In this document: piece after piece, positions 1 through 9,518 of the stretch | Layout of the letters: each line of letters begins with the position of its first letter | Position numbering within the stretch: position 1 is the stretch's first letter | Assembly (NCBI GenBank): GCA_910587765.1 | Contig: CAJUNR010000022.1 | Span: 15,721-79,720 of the forward strand | Origin: an uncultured Lachnospiraceae bacterium | GTDB lineage: Bacteria; Bacillota; Clostridia; Lachnospirales; Lachnospiraceae | Length of the DNA: 64,000 bases | Direction of reading: 5' to 3' | The notes under the pieces: model-generated | Seen by the model: only the letters and a program-made list of their open reading frames with translations | Databases searched by the model: none | What the model was told of the DNA's origin: nothing | Made by a program: the position numbers and the translations under genes

Positions 1-49
1 AGGCGGGTAATTAAAAACTGTCCAACGTTCATTTTTTTCTCCGGAACTC

Positions 50-78
50 TTGCATATTTTTCCAAATTCATATAAGAT
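50..78 (+). promoter_or_regulatory. putative sigma-A promoter of glgB
   Basis: TTGCAT (50-55) and TAAGAT (73-78) are separated by 17 nt, and the first ATG of glgB follows 34 nt later. The -35 matches the consensus at four of six positions. No other promoter-like pair is evident upstream of glgB within the window. Confidence 0.45.
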
Positions 79-112
79 AAAAGAAAACGTATGATGACAG
101 GGGGGATCCGGT

Positions 113-1957
113 ATGGATTTTCAGAAATTTCTGGCGGGCGGCGTATTTGACGCCTATGAGTATTTTGGAGCGCATATGGGGAAGAACGGCGTGACTTTCC
201 GGATCTATGCGCCGCATGCGAAGAAGGTGGAACTCCAGGGAGATTTCAACGGATGGGAATTTCAGGCGCTTTCGGAGGACCAAAATCCGGGAGTGTATAC
301 CTGCACGGTTCCGGGAGCGCAGGCGGGAATGTACTATAAATACTGCGTCACGGATCAGCAGGGCAGGGGGATCATGCACTGCGATCCGTACGGGATGCTG
401 ATGGAGCTGCGGCCGGGTTTCGCTTCGCGGATTGTAGACCGAACTTATGAATTTCACGACCGGAAATGGATGCAGGCACGAGATCAGAATTATAACCGGC
501 CCATGAACATCTACGAGCTGCATGCCGGTTCCTGGAGGCGGAAGGAGGACGGTTCCTGGTATACGTATGAGGAACTGGCGGAGCTGCTGATCCCGTATCT
601 GAAGAAGATGGGATTCAATTACATCGAGTTTCTTCCCCTTTCGGAGCATCCGGCGGACTGCTCCTGGGGATACCAGAACACGGGATTTTTTGCGCCCACG
701 TCCAGATACGGGACGCCCAAGCAGTTGAAAACGCTGGTGGACCGGTGCCACCAGTGCGGAATCGGTGTGATCACGGATTTTGTGCCGGTGCATTTTGCGA
801 CCGACAGCTACGGCCTTCTGAATTTTGACGGGACGCCGCTCTATGAGTTTCCTCATCCGGACACGGCTTACAGCGAATGGGGAACGATGAACTTCATGCA
901 CAGCAGAGGAGAGGTGCGCAGTTTCCTGCAGTCGGCGGCGGACTACTGGCTGACGGAATTTCATTTCGACGGGATCCGTATGGACGCCATCAGCCGCGCC
1001 ATCTACTGGAACGGCGATCCTGCCAGAGGAGTGAATGAAAAAGCGGTGGAATTTCTGCGGAATATGAATGCGGGTCTGCACAAAAGGCATCCGTCTATTA
1101 TGCTGATGGCCGAGGATTCCACAGATTTTCCGAAGGTGACGGCGCCTACGGAATACGACGGACTTGGCTTTGATTACAAATGGGACATGGGCTTTATGAA
1201 CGACACGCTGCGTTTCTTCCAGACCGCTCCGGTGTACCGCCCTTACGATTACCATAAGCTCAGTTTTTCGATGATGTATTTTTACAGCGATCTGTTTCTG
1301 CTGCCTTTCTCCCATGACGAAGTGGTGCATGGGAAGGCTACGATCATCCAGAAGATGTGGGGGGATTATGAGTTCAAATTCCCGCAGGCGAAGGCGTTTT
1401 ACACCTACCTCTACACGCATCCGGGCAAGAAGCTGAATTTCATGGGTAATGAGTTCGGGCAGTTCCGGGAATGGGATGAGAACCGGGAGCAGGACTGGGA
1501 ACTCCTGAAATATCCGCTGCATGATGCGTTCCACCGTTTCTACGAACGTCTGTCCGGCCTGTATCTGAGCGAACCGGCCCTTCATGACGGAGAGTACAAT
1601 TCCGAGTGCTTTGAGTGGCTGGAGGTCGACGCGGCGGATTATGTGACCTATGCTTACGAGAGGCGGGCTTCCGGTGAGACGATTCTGATGGTGATGAATC
1701 TCTCCGATCAGTTCTGGAAGGATTTTAAAGTGGGGATTCCCATGCTGTATGAGCTGGAGGAGCTTCTGCACACGGACTGGGAGACGTACGGAGGCAATAC
1801 GAAGCAGACGGATGAGACCTGGCGGGTGGAGGATCAGCCCCACAAGGACAGGCCGCACACGCTGGTCGTGGATCTGCCGCCGTTTGCCGCCAGAATCTTC
1901 AAGGTGAAGCGGGTATTAAAATCCCGGAAGAAAGCTACAAAGGCAGTAAAATCTTAA
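113..1957 (+). CDS. glgB: 1,4-alpha-glucan branching enzyme
   Basis: This 614-residue cytoplasmic enzyme makes the alpha-1,6 branches of glycogen by moving a cut alpha-1,4 segment. An N-terminal CBM48-like beta domain (about residues 20-110) is followed by a GH13 barrel. The nucleophile region is GIRMDAIS, the acid/base region LMAEDSTDF, and the third carboxylate region FSHDEVVHGK. The start is supported by a G-rich site (GGGGGG, about 8 nt upstream). Glycogen synthase lies 8 kb away on the other strand, so the two are not in one operon. The last 23 bp overlap the 3' end of the convergent sensor kinase gene. The length is near normal for Gram-positive GlgB, so it is probably intact. Confidence 0.95.
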   Translation: MDFQKFLAGGVFDAYEYFGAHMGKNGVTFRIYAPHAKKVELQGDFNGWEFQALSEDQNPGVYTCTVPGAQAGMYYKYCVTDQQGRGIMHCDPYGMLMELRPGFASRIVDRTYEFHDRKWMQARDQNYNRPMNIYELHAGSWRRKEDGSWYTYEELAELLIPYLKKMGFNYIEFLPLSEHPADCSWGYQNTGFFAPTSRYGTPKQLKTLVDRCHQCGIGVITDFVPVHFATDSYGLLNFDGTPLYEFPHPDTAYSEWGTMNFMHSRGEVRSFLQSAADYWLTEFHFDGIRMDAISRAIYWNGDPARGVNEKAVEFLRNMNAGLHKRHPSIMLMAEDSTDFPKVTAPTEYDGLGFDYKWDMGFMNDTLRFFQTAPVYRPYDYHKLSFSMMYFYSDLFLLPFSHDEVVHGKATIIQKMWGDYEFKFPQAKAFYTYLYTHPGKKLNFMGNEFGQFREWDENREQDWELLKYPLHDAFHRFYERLSGLYLSEPALHDGEYNSECFEWLEVDAADYVTYAYERRASGETILMVMNLSDQFWKDFKVGIPMLYELEELLHTDWETYGGNTKQTDETWRVEDQPHKDRPHTLVVDLPPFAARIFKVKRVLKSRKKATKAVKS

Positions 1958-2978
1958 AAGTGCTTCCCAGTTCCGGCCGGCTTGCGACCTGAACGGAGCC
2001 GCCATAAAGGGTAACGATCTTGCGGACCAGAGCCAGTCCCAGACCGCTGCCCTTTTTTTTGTGGGACGTATCGCCCTGATAGAATTTATCGAAGATACGC
2101 GTCTGCACTTCCGGCGTCATACCGATGCCGGAGTCCTGAAAAGTGATGACAAGCCACGGGTCGAGGACGCGGGCCGTGATACGGATCTCTCCTCCAGGCG
2201 GAGTAAACTTGACGGCGTTGTCCAGAAGGTTGTTCCAGATATGAGCGGTCAGTTCCATATTTCCGTTCCAGACAATCCGTTCCAGTTCCGGATCAATGTT
2301 CAGGCCTTTGGCGGACCACACCGGTTCCAGCCGCAGGATACACTGCCGAATCTGTTCGTCGACCCGGAACGGTTCTTTCTCGCTGATGATGGCCTGATTT
2401 TCCAGCCGGGACAGGTTCAGAATGTTGCCGGTCATGCGGGTGAGTTCTCTGGTGCTCTGGATGATCGTGTTGATGTATTCGTCCCGTTCCTCCGGGGTCA
2501 GAGAGTCGTCCTGCAGAAGGGTGGCGTAACCGCTGATGGCCGCCAGAGGGGTTTTAAATTCATGGGAGACATTGGAAATAAAATCCGAGTGCAGCGTTTC
2601 CGTGCCGGCGAGCTCCTGAACCATCTGATTAAAACTGTTCCACAGGTCGTACATCTCGCTTTTGGGCCCGTGCGAGGGCGGTTCCAGCCGCATCGTATAA
2701 TCGCCTTTGGCCACCTTCTGCATTGCCTTGGACAGTTCCATGATCGGATTGAGCACATGGTGGAGGGCGAACATGCTCACCAGAGAGCCGAAGACGATGC
2801 TGATCAGCGCCAGCAGCACGAGGATGTGCAGGCTGGTTATGGGAAGCGAGAGCAGTCCCCAGACGTTAAAGCGGTTAAACAGATGAATCGTGAAGCCGAG
2901 CGCGCAGATCGTGATGACCATGACCCAGAAGAAAGCGGCGACAATCCGGAACCAGATGGAATAAAAATGATTTTTCAT
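1935..2978 (-). CDS. sensor histidine kinase (HAMP, HisKA, HATPase)
   Basis: This membrane kinase of about 347 residues senses an unknown signal and should phosphorylate the response regulator encoded just upstream. Two hydrophobic segments (about residues 10-35 and 45-72) bracket a very short extracytoplasmic loop, so the stimulus may be membrane-borne or internal. A HAMP linker follows, then the H-box SHEFKTPLAAISGY, the N-box NNLLDNAVKFTPPGG, and G-boxes DSGIGM and GSGLGLALV. The start was set at the ATG at 2978 because it overlaps the regulator stop codon as ATGA; a longer in-frame reading into the regulator gene is not credible. The 3' end runs 23 bp into the convergent glgB gene. Confidence 0.9.
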   Translation of the reverse strand: MKNHFYSIWFRIVAAFFWVMVITICALGFTIHLFNRFNVWGLLSLPITSLHILVLLALISIVFGSLVSMFALHHVLNPIMELSKAMQKVAKGDYTMRLEPPSHGPKSEMYDLWNSFNQMVQELAGTETLHSDFISNVSHEFKTPLAAISGYATLLQDDSLTPEERDEYINTIIQSTRELTRMTGNILNLSRLENQAIISEKEPFRVDEQIRQCILRLEPVWSAKGLNIDPELERIVWNGNMELTAHIWNNLLDNAVKFTPPGGEIRITARVLDPWLVITFQDSGIGMTPEVQTRIFDKFYQGDTSHKKKGSGLGLALVRKIVTLYGGSVQVASRPELGSTFKILLPL

Positions 2979-3649
2979 CGCACCACCATTCCTTTGTAGC
3001 CGAGGCCCCGGACGGTTTCGATCTGGAAATAAGGAATCTCCCGGAAACGGTCTCTGAGCCGGTTGATGTGTACGTCCACCGTGCGGACATCGGTTTCCGA
3101 GTCGTAGCCCCACAGCTCGTCCATGATCTGCTGACGGGTAAAGGTGTGGTTCGGGAAGGATAAAAGTTTGTACAGGAGCTGAAATTCTTTCTGGGGCAGG
3201 ATCTGCGGGCGGCCGTCGATGGTCACAGTCAGGTTGATGTAGTCCAGACAGACGTGATCAAATTCCAGTTTTTTCTCGAAGATGATCCGGGAGCGGCGAA
3301 GCAGCGCTTCCACCCGCAGCAGCAGTTCGTTGACGTCGATGGGCTTTACCATATAGTCGTCGATTCCCAGTTTAAAGCCCTTGAGCTTGTCCGGGAACGC
3401 GTCGCGGGCGGTTACGACGAGGATCGGAAGCTGGTAGCCGCTCTCCCTCAGTTCTTTCGTCAGATCGTAGCCGTCCATCCGCGGCATCATCAGATCCGTG
3501 ATGATCAGATCGATATAGGTCTGGTCCAGAAGGGCGAGCGCTTCTTCGCCGTCGAACGCCGCGGTCACCTCGTAATTATTCTTGGTCAGCACCCGGCAGA
3601 TCAGCCGGTTCAGGGCCTGATCGTCTTCTACTACTAAAATATGAAACAT
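2975..3649 (-). CDS. OmpR/PhoB-family response regulator
   Basis: This is a two-domain regulator of about 224 residues. The receiver has the acidic pocket (VVEDD), the phosphoacceptor Asp in LIITDLMMPRMDGY, the Thr of VVTA and the Lys of MVKPID. The winged-helix output domain ends in the typical VRGLGYKG motif. I place the start at the ATG at 3649, with GAGGTG as ribosome site; an upstream GTG at 3658 is possible but overlaps that site. It is cotranscribed with the kinase and divergent from the RND efflux operon. The intergenic region carries 11-bp-spaced direct repeats of the kind such regulators bind, so it may control both units. Confidence 0.92.
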   Translation of the reverse strand: MFHILVVEDDQALNRLICRVLTKNNYEVTAAFDGEEALALLDQTYIDLIITDLMMPRMDGYDLTKELRESGYQLPILVVTARDAFPDKLKGFKLGIDDYMVKPIDVNELLLRVEALLRRSRIIFEKKLEFDHVCLDYINLTVTIDGRPQILPQKEFQLLYKLLSFPNHTFTRQQIMDELWGYDSETDVRTVDVHINRLRDRFREIPYFQIETVRGLGYKGMVVR

Positions 3650-3660
3650 TTCCGTCACCT

Positions 3661-3725
3661 CAATTGTGAATTTTGATTTATTTTCTGTAGTTTATCATAT
3701 ATAATGATTGTGAACGGATTGTGAA
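3661..3725. promoter_or_regulatory. candidate response-regulator binding repeats
   Basis: GATTGTGAA occurs at 3706-3714 and again at 3717-3725, exactly 11 bp apart, and ATTGTGAA recurs at 3663-3670. Tandem half-sites one helical turn apart are the usual target of OmpR/PhoB-type dimers. The sites lie between the divergent two-component operon and the efflux adaptor gene. Binding is inferred. Confidence 0.4.
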
Positions 3726-3875
3726 GTAGAGCGAAAAAAAGAGAGTTTATATTCTGTTTAAATTCATCGCATAATCTGAACAAGAATGAAAAAAGAGCAG
3801 TGAACGGCATCCGTCCGATCGGCGGACAGCGGAAGGTAAAGGATGCGGGATGTGAAATGAGGAGGAGAAGAGCAG

Positions 3876-5537
3876 ATGAACGGTAAAAAACTTACGGCTG
3901 TTGTGCTTCTGGCGGCTTTGAGCGTATCGACCGCGGCATGCGGGAAGACGGAGGAGACGCCGGAAGCGGAGGTGGTGGCTGTCGAGGTGCAGACGCCCAG
4001 GACAGGCGAGCTTACGGTAGATACGACGTATATCGGTACGGCTGCCCCCCAGGAGCAGGTGTATGTCATTCCCAAGGCATCGGGAACGGTGACGGAGACT
4101 TTTTTTGAGGTCGGGGATACGGTGCAGGAGGGCGACGTCCTCTTCAGGATCGACGACGAGGCGGCGCAGCTGCAGATGGCCAGCGCCAGAGCCGCCTATG
4201 CGTCCGCCCAGGCGGGAGTGACCGCGCAGAACGGCGGCGCGAGGGAACTGCAGAATTTTCAGACCGAGGAGCAGATGCGGCAGATGAGAGAGAGCCTGGC
4301 CGATACGGACGAGCAGATCGACGATCTGGAGGACGATCTGAAAGACGCGAAGAACACGGAGAAGGATCTGCAGGCGAAGCTGCCGAAGGCGCAGCAGGCG
4401 CTGGCGGCGGCGCAGGCCGCGTACGCTACGGCCGAGGCGGCCGCGACTCCGCGGATCGAGGCGATCAAACTGGAGATTGCCAGAAAACAGGAGAAGATCA
4501 ACGAACTGTCAACGGTTTCCGGGAATAGTACGGAAGTCGCGGCACTGCAGACAGAGATCGGGATACTCCAGGAACAGTTGGCCGCGGTGAATCAGGAGCT
4601 GGCGGGGGCGAAGGCCGCGCTGAATAAGGCTCAGAACATGGTGACTCAGCTCCAGTCCGGCATCGCAGGCGCCAGCTCCGGCAAAAGCCAGTTGGAATCC
4701 GCCATTGATCAGATCGAGGACGGACAGGACACGATTCGCGATAATCTGAGCGCGGCGGAACAGGCATATGCCATCACGCAGAATACCGTCTACCCCCAGA
4801 CGGACGCGGTGGGCAGCGCGCAGCTTGGAACGGCGTCCGTGGCCATCAATTCCGCGCAGATGCAGCTTGACTTCTGCACGGTGAAGTCTCCCATCAGCGG
4901 AATCGTGGAGTCTGTCAGCGTGGAGAAGAATGGAATGGCAGCGGCGGGCAATCCGGCCTATATCATTTCCAATAAAGAGGCCATGACCGTCACCTTCCAT
5001 GTGGCGGAGAAGGCGAAAAATGTGCTGGCGGTGGGCGATCATGTGACCGTCGAGCGGGAAGGAGCAGAGTGGGACGGCGTCCTCACGGAGATCGGGACGA
5101 TGACGAACCCGCAGACCAGGCTGTTTCAGGTGAAAGCGACCGTGACGGGCGCGGGCGGTTCGCTGCCCAACGGCGTCTCGGTAAAGGTGTATGCCACGAC
5201 GCAGAGAGACGCGGGGAAACTGATTATCCCGTATGACGCCGTCTATTTTTCCGCGGGGGACGCTTACGTCTACTGTGTGGAGGACGGCCGGCTTGTGAAG
5301 ACCGATGTGGTGGTGGGCCTGATGAACGATACGGAGGCTGTGATTGAGGAAGGTCTTTCAGAGAGCAGCCAGGTGGTCAGCAGTTGGTCTTCCAGGCTGA
5401 GAAACGGCGTGGAGGCCCAGGTGGTCTCCATAGACGGGGAAGCGGTCGTAAAACAGGCGGCGCCGGAAGAAAACGCGGAGAATGAGGAGACGCCGGCGGG
5501 AGACGGCGGGACAGCAGTGACGGAGGAGGCAGAATAA
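3876..5537 (+). CDS. RND efflux periplasmic-adaptor-like lipoprotein
   Basis: This 553-residue protein is the membrane-fusion (HlyD/AcrA-type) partner of the RND pump encoded 1 nt downstream. A lipoprotein signal ends in STAAC (Cys about residue 22), which fits anchoring to the outer face of a single-membrane cell. A biotinyl-lipoyl-like half-motif (VIPKASGTVTETFFEVGDTV) is followed by a long Ala/Gln/Glu-rich coiled coil (about residues 125-295). The second lipoyl half (FCTVKSPISGIVESV) and beta-barrel segments come next, then an acidic tail. The hairpin is longer than in AcrA. The ribosome site GAGGAGAAGAG fits the start. Substrates cannot be read from the sequence. Confidence 0.9.
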   Translation: MNGKKLTAVVLLAALSVSTAACGKTEETPEAEVVAVEVQTPRTGELTVDTTYIGTAAPQEQVYVIPKASGTVTETFFEVGDTVQEGDVLFRIDDEAAQLQMASARAAYASAQAGVTAQNGGARELQNFQTEEQMRQMRESLADTDEQIDDLEDDLKDAKNTEKDLQAKLPKAQQALAAAQAAYATAEAAATPRIEAIKLEIARKQEKINELSTVSGNSTEVAALQTEIGILQEQLAAVNQELAGAKAALNKAQNMVTQLQSGIAGASSGKSQLESAIDQIEDGQDTIRDNLSAAEQAYAITQNTVYPQTDAVGSAQLGTASVAINSAQMQLDFCTVKSPISGIVESVSVEKNGMAAAGNPAYIISNKEAMTVTFHVAEKAKNVLAVGDHVTVEREGAEWDGVLTEIGTMTNPQTRLFQVKATVTGAGGSLPNGVSVKVYATTQRDAGKLIIPYDAVYFSAGDAYVYCVEDGRLVKTDVVVGLMNDTEAVIEEGLSESSQVVSSWSSRLRNGVEAQVVSIDGEAVVKQAAPEENAENEETPAGDGGTAVTEEAE

Positions 5538-5538
5538 G

Positions 5539-8500
5539 ATGGGTTTAACGAGACTTTCGTTAAAAAGACCGGTTTCCACGCTGCTTGTCGTGCTGGCGCT
5601 GGCAGTATTTGGTTTTTCTTCTCTGACAACGCTGCGTCTGGAGCTGATGCCGGATATGGATATGCCGATCATGATGGTGATGACGGTCTATCCGGGCGCG
5701 GACCCGGAGTCGGTGGACGCGCTGGTCAGCAGTGAGATTGAGGGACAGGTGGCAAGTTTAAGCGGTGTGGATTCCGTCATGTCCTACTCGCGGGAAAATA
5801 TGTCCATGGTGCTTCTGCAGTATGATTACAGTGTGGATACGAACGACGCCTATCTCGATCTGAGAGCGGCGCTTGACATCACTGCGTCCACGCTGCCGGA
5901 GGAGTGTCAGGATCCGATGGTCATCCAGATGGATGTCAACGCAATCCCGAGTATCATGTATTCGGTCAGTACCACGGACGGAAGCGATGCGTATTCTCTG
6001 GTGAACGATACCATAGTGCCGGAACTCAAGGCCGTCAGTACGGTGGCCGACGTGGAGGTGACCGGGGGCCGCGAGCATTATATCCGGGTGCTTCTGGACG
6101 AGAGCGCGCTGAATCAGTACGGGCTCAGCATGAGCCAGGTGGCGCAGTCGATTGCGGCTACGGATTTTACGATTCCGCTCGGTTCCCTGGAACAGGGCAG
6201 CCAGAGCATCAGCGCCATCAGCACTTCCGCCAACCAGACCGTGCAGGAGCTGGAACGGATTCCGCTCTTCACCGGCGCGGGCAGCCTGATTCAGCTCTCC
6301 GATGTGGCGCAGGTGGGATGGTCCCAGAAAGAGCAGGACAGCATCAGCCGGTTTAACGGCGAGGACACGATCAGCATCTCGGTGACCAAGAACCAGACGG
6401 CCAGCACGATCGGCATGGTCAATGACGTGAAGAAGGTTATGAACCGGATGGCGGAGGAGAACGGCAATATGATGACGGACATTTCCATGGATATGTCCGA
6501 TCAGATCAAGGAAGCGGTCGGATCCGTGGCGAATACGCTGGTGATGGGCGTGGTGCTCTCGATGATCATCCTTTTCCTGTTCTTTGGAGACTGGAAGGCC
6601 AGCCTGATCGTGGGAAGCTCGATGCCGATCTCCCTGCTGGTGACGGTCATCGTCATGGCGGTCGCCGGATTTTCCCTGAATATGATCACGCTGGGGGCGC
6701 TCGTCATTGCCATCGGTATGATGGTGGACAGTTCCATCGTCGTGTTGGAGAGCTGTTTCCGCTCCAAGGACCGGATGCCGGACTTTAAGGAAGCAGCGCT
6801 GCAGGGCGCGCGGGGCGTGGTCGGTTCGATCATTGCCTCCACGATTACGACGGTGGTCGTATACCTTCCGCTTTGTATTCAGGAGGGACTGAGCGGACAG
6901 ATTTTCGGGCAGCTCGGCTATACGATTATCTTCGCCATGCTGGCGTCTCTCATATCGGCGATGACGCTGGTTCCGCTGTTTTTCCAGTTGTTTAAACCTA
7001 AGGAAAAGAAGGAGCTGAAAATCAACGATTTTCTGGACCGGATGCGCAGCGGCTACGACGCGATGGAGAGAAAACTTCTGCACCGCAAAAAGCTGTGCGT
7101 GTTTACCGCGGTTGTTCTGCTGGTTCTGTCCTTTGTCCTGGCATCCTTCATGGATGCGGAGCTGATGCCGTCGATGGATGAGGGAATGGTCAGCATCAGC
7201 GCGACGTTCCGCGCCGGCACGAAGGTGTCGGAAGTGGATGAGCGGATGCAGCGGCTGGAGAGCATGGTTGCGTCCCACGAGGATGTGGAGAATTATACGC
7301 TGAACATACAGAAAGGCTCCGCTTCCATATCGGTCAACCTGAAGGACGACCGGAAGATGTCCAGTCAGGAGGTGGCGGATCAGTGGCTGGCGGAGACCGG
7401 CGATATCGTGGACGTTCAGCTTTCAATTGAAGTGAGCAGCCAGATGTCCTCGATGATGTCGTCCGGCGCCGGCGCGTCTGTGACACTGGAGTCGACGAAT
7501 CTGGACGACATCAAAGAAGCGGCGGCCATGCTGCAGGAGGCGGCCTGGACCGTGCCCGGCGTACTGAATGTGTCCAACAGCGCGGGGGAGACTTCCACTC
7601 AGATCCGGGTTGTCGTGGATCCGCTGGAGGCCATGAGCCGGGGAATGACGCCGGTTCAGGTGGCGGGCGGCATGTACAGCATGATCAGCGGGACCGAAGC
7701 GATGACCGTAACATCCAACGGTGAAGAGTACAGCGTCTATCTGGAGTATCCGGAGGGAACCTACGACGACGCCAGCAGGCTTCTGGGCGCTTCCGTCGCC
7801 GGGATTCCCCTGTCGGAGATGGCGACTTTACAATATACGGATTCGCAGCAGACCGTTATGAAGACGGACGGCAAATATACGCTGACCATAACCGCGACCT
7901 GCCTGTCGGAGGATCTGGAGGGGGTTCAGGAGCATTTGGACGGACTGGCGGAGGAGATGGCTTTTGCGGGGACGGTGGAGCTTGCGCGCAACTCCATGGA
8001 CGAGATGATGATCGAGTCTTTTACGGCTCTCGGCAAGGCGATTGCGGCGGCTGTTTTCCTGGTCTTCCTTGTGATGGCCATGCAGTTTGAGTCTCCGAAA
8101 TATTCGCTGATGGTCATGCTCAGTATTCCGTTCAGCCTGATCGGCTCGCTGGGGCTTCTGTTCCTCACGGGCGAGTCCATCAGTATGACTTCCCTCATGG
8201 GGATTCTGATGCTGGTCGGCATCGTGGTAAATAACGGCATCCTCTACGTGGACGGGGTGAACGAACTGCGGATGCGGATGCCGGTGGAGGACGCGCTGGT
8301 GAAGAGCGGACAGACGAGGCTCCGTCCGATTCTGATGACCACGCTGACGACGGTCATCTCCATGATTCCCATGGCCATGGGTCTGGGAAGCGGTACGGAG
8401 ATGATGTCCGGGATGGCGATCATTATCATCGGCGGTCTGGTGGCTTCCACGGTTCTGATTCTGGTACTGATGCCGGTCTTCTACCTGCTGGTATACGGCA

Positions 8501-8577
8501 GGAGCAAAAAAGAGCGCAGGGAACGGCGCCGGAAGCTTTATTTCTGGAAGAAAAAGGAGGCGGAGGAGCCGCTGTAA
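5539..8577 (+). CDS. RND-family efflux transporter permease
   Basis: A 1012-residue inner-membrane pump of the HAE/AcrB superfamily, with the usual duplicated layout: one N-terminal helix, a large extracytoplasmic loop, helices 2-6, a second large loop and helices 8-12. The TM4 motif reads GMMVDSSIVVLE (Asp about residue 397), so only the first of the two AcrB TM4 aspartates is kept. The TM10 motif reads GIVVNNGIL, with Asn where AcrB has the relay Lys. These replacements occur in Gram-positive RND proteins as far as I recall, so they do not imply inactivity. It is cotranscribed with the lipoprotein adaptor; no outer-membrane channel gene is present, as expected for a monoderm. Confidence 0.93.
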   Translation: MGLTRLSLKRPVSTLLVVLALAVFGFSSLTTLRLELMPDMDMPIMMVMTVYPGADPESVDALVSSEIEGQVASLSGVDSVMSYSRENMSMVLLQYDYSVDTNDAYLDLRAALDITASTLPEECQDPMVIQMDVNAIPSIMYSVSTTDGSDAYSLVNDTIVPELKAVSTVADVEVTGGREHYIRVLLDESALNQYGLSMSQVAQSIAATDFTIPLGSLEQGSQSISAISTSANQTVQELERIPLFTGAGSLIQLSDVAQVGWSQKEQDSISRFNGEDTISISVTKNQTASTIGMVNDVKKVMNRMAEENGNMMTDISMDMSDQIKEAVGSVANTLVMGVVLSMIILFLFFGDWKASLIVGSSMPISLLVTVIVMAVAGFSLNMITLGALVIAIGMMVDSSIVVLESCFRSKDRMPDFKEAALQGARGVVGSIIASTITTVVVYLPLCIQEGLSGQIFGQLGYTIIFAMLASLISAMTLVPLFFQLFKPKEKKELKINDFLDRMRSGYDAMERKLLHRKKLCVFTAVVLLVLSFVLASFMDAELMPSMDEGMVSISATFRAGTKVSEVDERMQRLESMVASHEDVENYTLNIQKGSASISVNLKDDRKMSSQEVADQWLAETGDIVDVQLSIEVSSQMSSMMSSGAGASVTLESTNLDDIKEAAAMLQEAAWTVPGVLNVSNSAGETSTQIRVVVDPLEAMSRGMTPVQVAGGMYSMISGTEAMTVTSNGEEYSVYLEYPEGTYDDASRLLGASVAGIPLSEMATLQYTDSQQTVMKTDGKYTLTITATCLSEDLEGVQEHLDGLAEEMAFAGTVELARNSMDEMMIESFTALGKAIAAAVFLVFLVMAMQFESPKYSLMVMLSIPFSLIGSLGLLFLTGESISMTSLMGILMLVGIVVNNGILYVDGVNELRMRMPVEDALVKSGQTRLRPILMTTLTTVISMIPMAMGLGSGTEMMSGMAIIIIGGLVASTVLILVLMPVFYLLVYGRSKKERRERRRKLYFWKKKEAEEPL

Positions 8578-8668
8578 ATTCGATAAAGGTGTTGAAAAGT
8601 GAAAGGGTTTATGTTATTCTCATGTGCATGGGACCGGATGTGGATTCCGGGAGGGAGAGTGCACAGTG

Positions 8669-9424
8669 ATGAGGAGAGAAGGAGATCGGCCGGAGACGCT
8701 TTACATCGTGATGCCGGCATACAATGAAGAAGCCAACATAAGATCGGTGGTGGAGGCGTGGTATCCGCTCCTGGAGGGAAAGGCGGAGGATTCCCGGCTT
8801 GTAATCGCGGACAGTGGGAGCACGGACCGCACGCACGCCATCCTGACAGAGATGCAGAAGAGCTGTCCGAAGCTGGAGATTCTGGAAAACACCGGGAAAC
8901 AGCATGGTCCCAAAGTGATCTCGCTGTATGACCATGCGATCAGAAGAGGCGCCGGCTATGTCTTCCAGACCGACTCTGATGGTCAGACCAGTCCGGAGGA
9001 ATTTCCGGCTTTCTGGGAACTGAGACACCGTTACGACGGCGTTTTCGGCAACCGGACGGTGCGGGGCGACGGGCAGTCGAGAGCGTTTGTTGAGAAAGTC
9101 GTGTGTCTGCTGGTCCGTCTGTTTTTCGGGGTATCGGTTCCGGACGCCAACGCGCCGTTTCGGCTGATGAAGACGGAGACGGTGAAAAAATACCTCTACC
9201 GTCTGCCGGCCGATTATCATATTCCGAATATTATGATCACCGTGTATTTTGCGTATTTTCAGGAACGGGCGGAGTTTCGGACGATCACCTTCCGCCCGAG
9301 ACAGGGCGGCGTCAATTCGATTGATTTTGTTAAGATCACGAAGATCGGATGGAAGGCGCTGAAAGATTTCCTGTATTTCAGGAAGGATATGAAATCCGGA
9401 CGAAGTGCGCGCAGAGACGGGTAG
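8669..9424 (+). CDS. glycosyltransferase family 2 (GT-A fold)
   Basis: A protein of about 251 residues resembling polyprenyl-phosphate or wall-sugar glycosyltransferases. It begins with the family core YIVMPAYNEEANI, then ADSGSTDRT and a DXD-like FQTDSDGQT metal-binding motif. The tail has hydrophobic patches (residues about 135-150 and 195-210) but no clear membrane anchor. The ATG at 8669 (or GTG at 8666) follows a GGGAGGGAGAG site; a further upstream ATG at 8624 lacks one. It stands alone between the RND gene and the coat genes on the opposite strand. Sugar and acceptor are unknown. Confidence 0.85.
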   Translation: MRREGDRPETLYIVMPAYNEEANIRSVVEAWYPLLEGKAEDSRLVIADSGSTDRTHAILTEMQKSCPKLEILENTGKQHGPKVISLYDHAIRRGAGYVFQTDSDGQTSPEEFPAFWELRHRYDGVFGNRTVRGDGQSRAFVEKVVCLLVRLFFGVSVPDANAPFRLMKTETVKKYLYRLPADYHIPNIMITVYFAYFQERAEFRTITFRPRQGGVNSIDFVKITKIGWKALKDFLYFRKDMKSGRSARRDG

Positions 9425-9477
9425 CCCGCGGACGGCTGAAAACCAGCGCAGGTGTGAAAAGTAACGATAAAAAGACC

Positions 9478-9505
9478 GGGGCTGTCCGCGTAAGCGGACG
9501 GCCCC
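9478..9505 (-). terminator. intrinsic terminator after coat-like genes
   Basis: A 12-bp stem (GGGGCTGTCCGC with GCGGACGGCCCC, one G-U pair) closes a GTAA loop. On the minus strand it is followed by CTTTTT, so it fits termination of the leftward coat-like operon; the plus side has no T run. Confidence 0.75.
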
Positions 9506-9518
9506 GTGAGTCTGCACC

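Noticed and set aside
5758..7278. Long open frame antisense to the RND permease gene
   Set aside because: It is His/Arg/Gln-rich with no family resemblance and mirrors the codon bias of the sense gene; the same holds for the large frames opposite glgB, hisS, aspS and the oxidoreductase.
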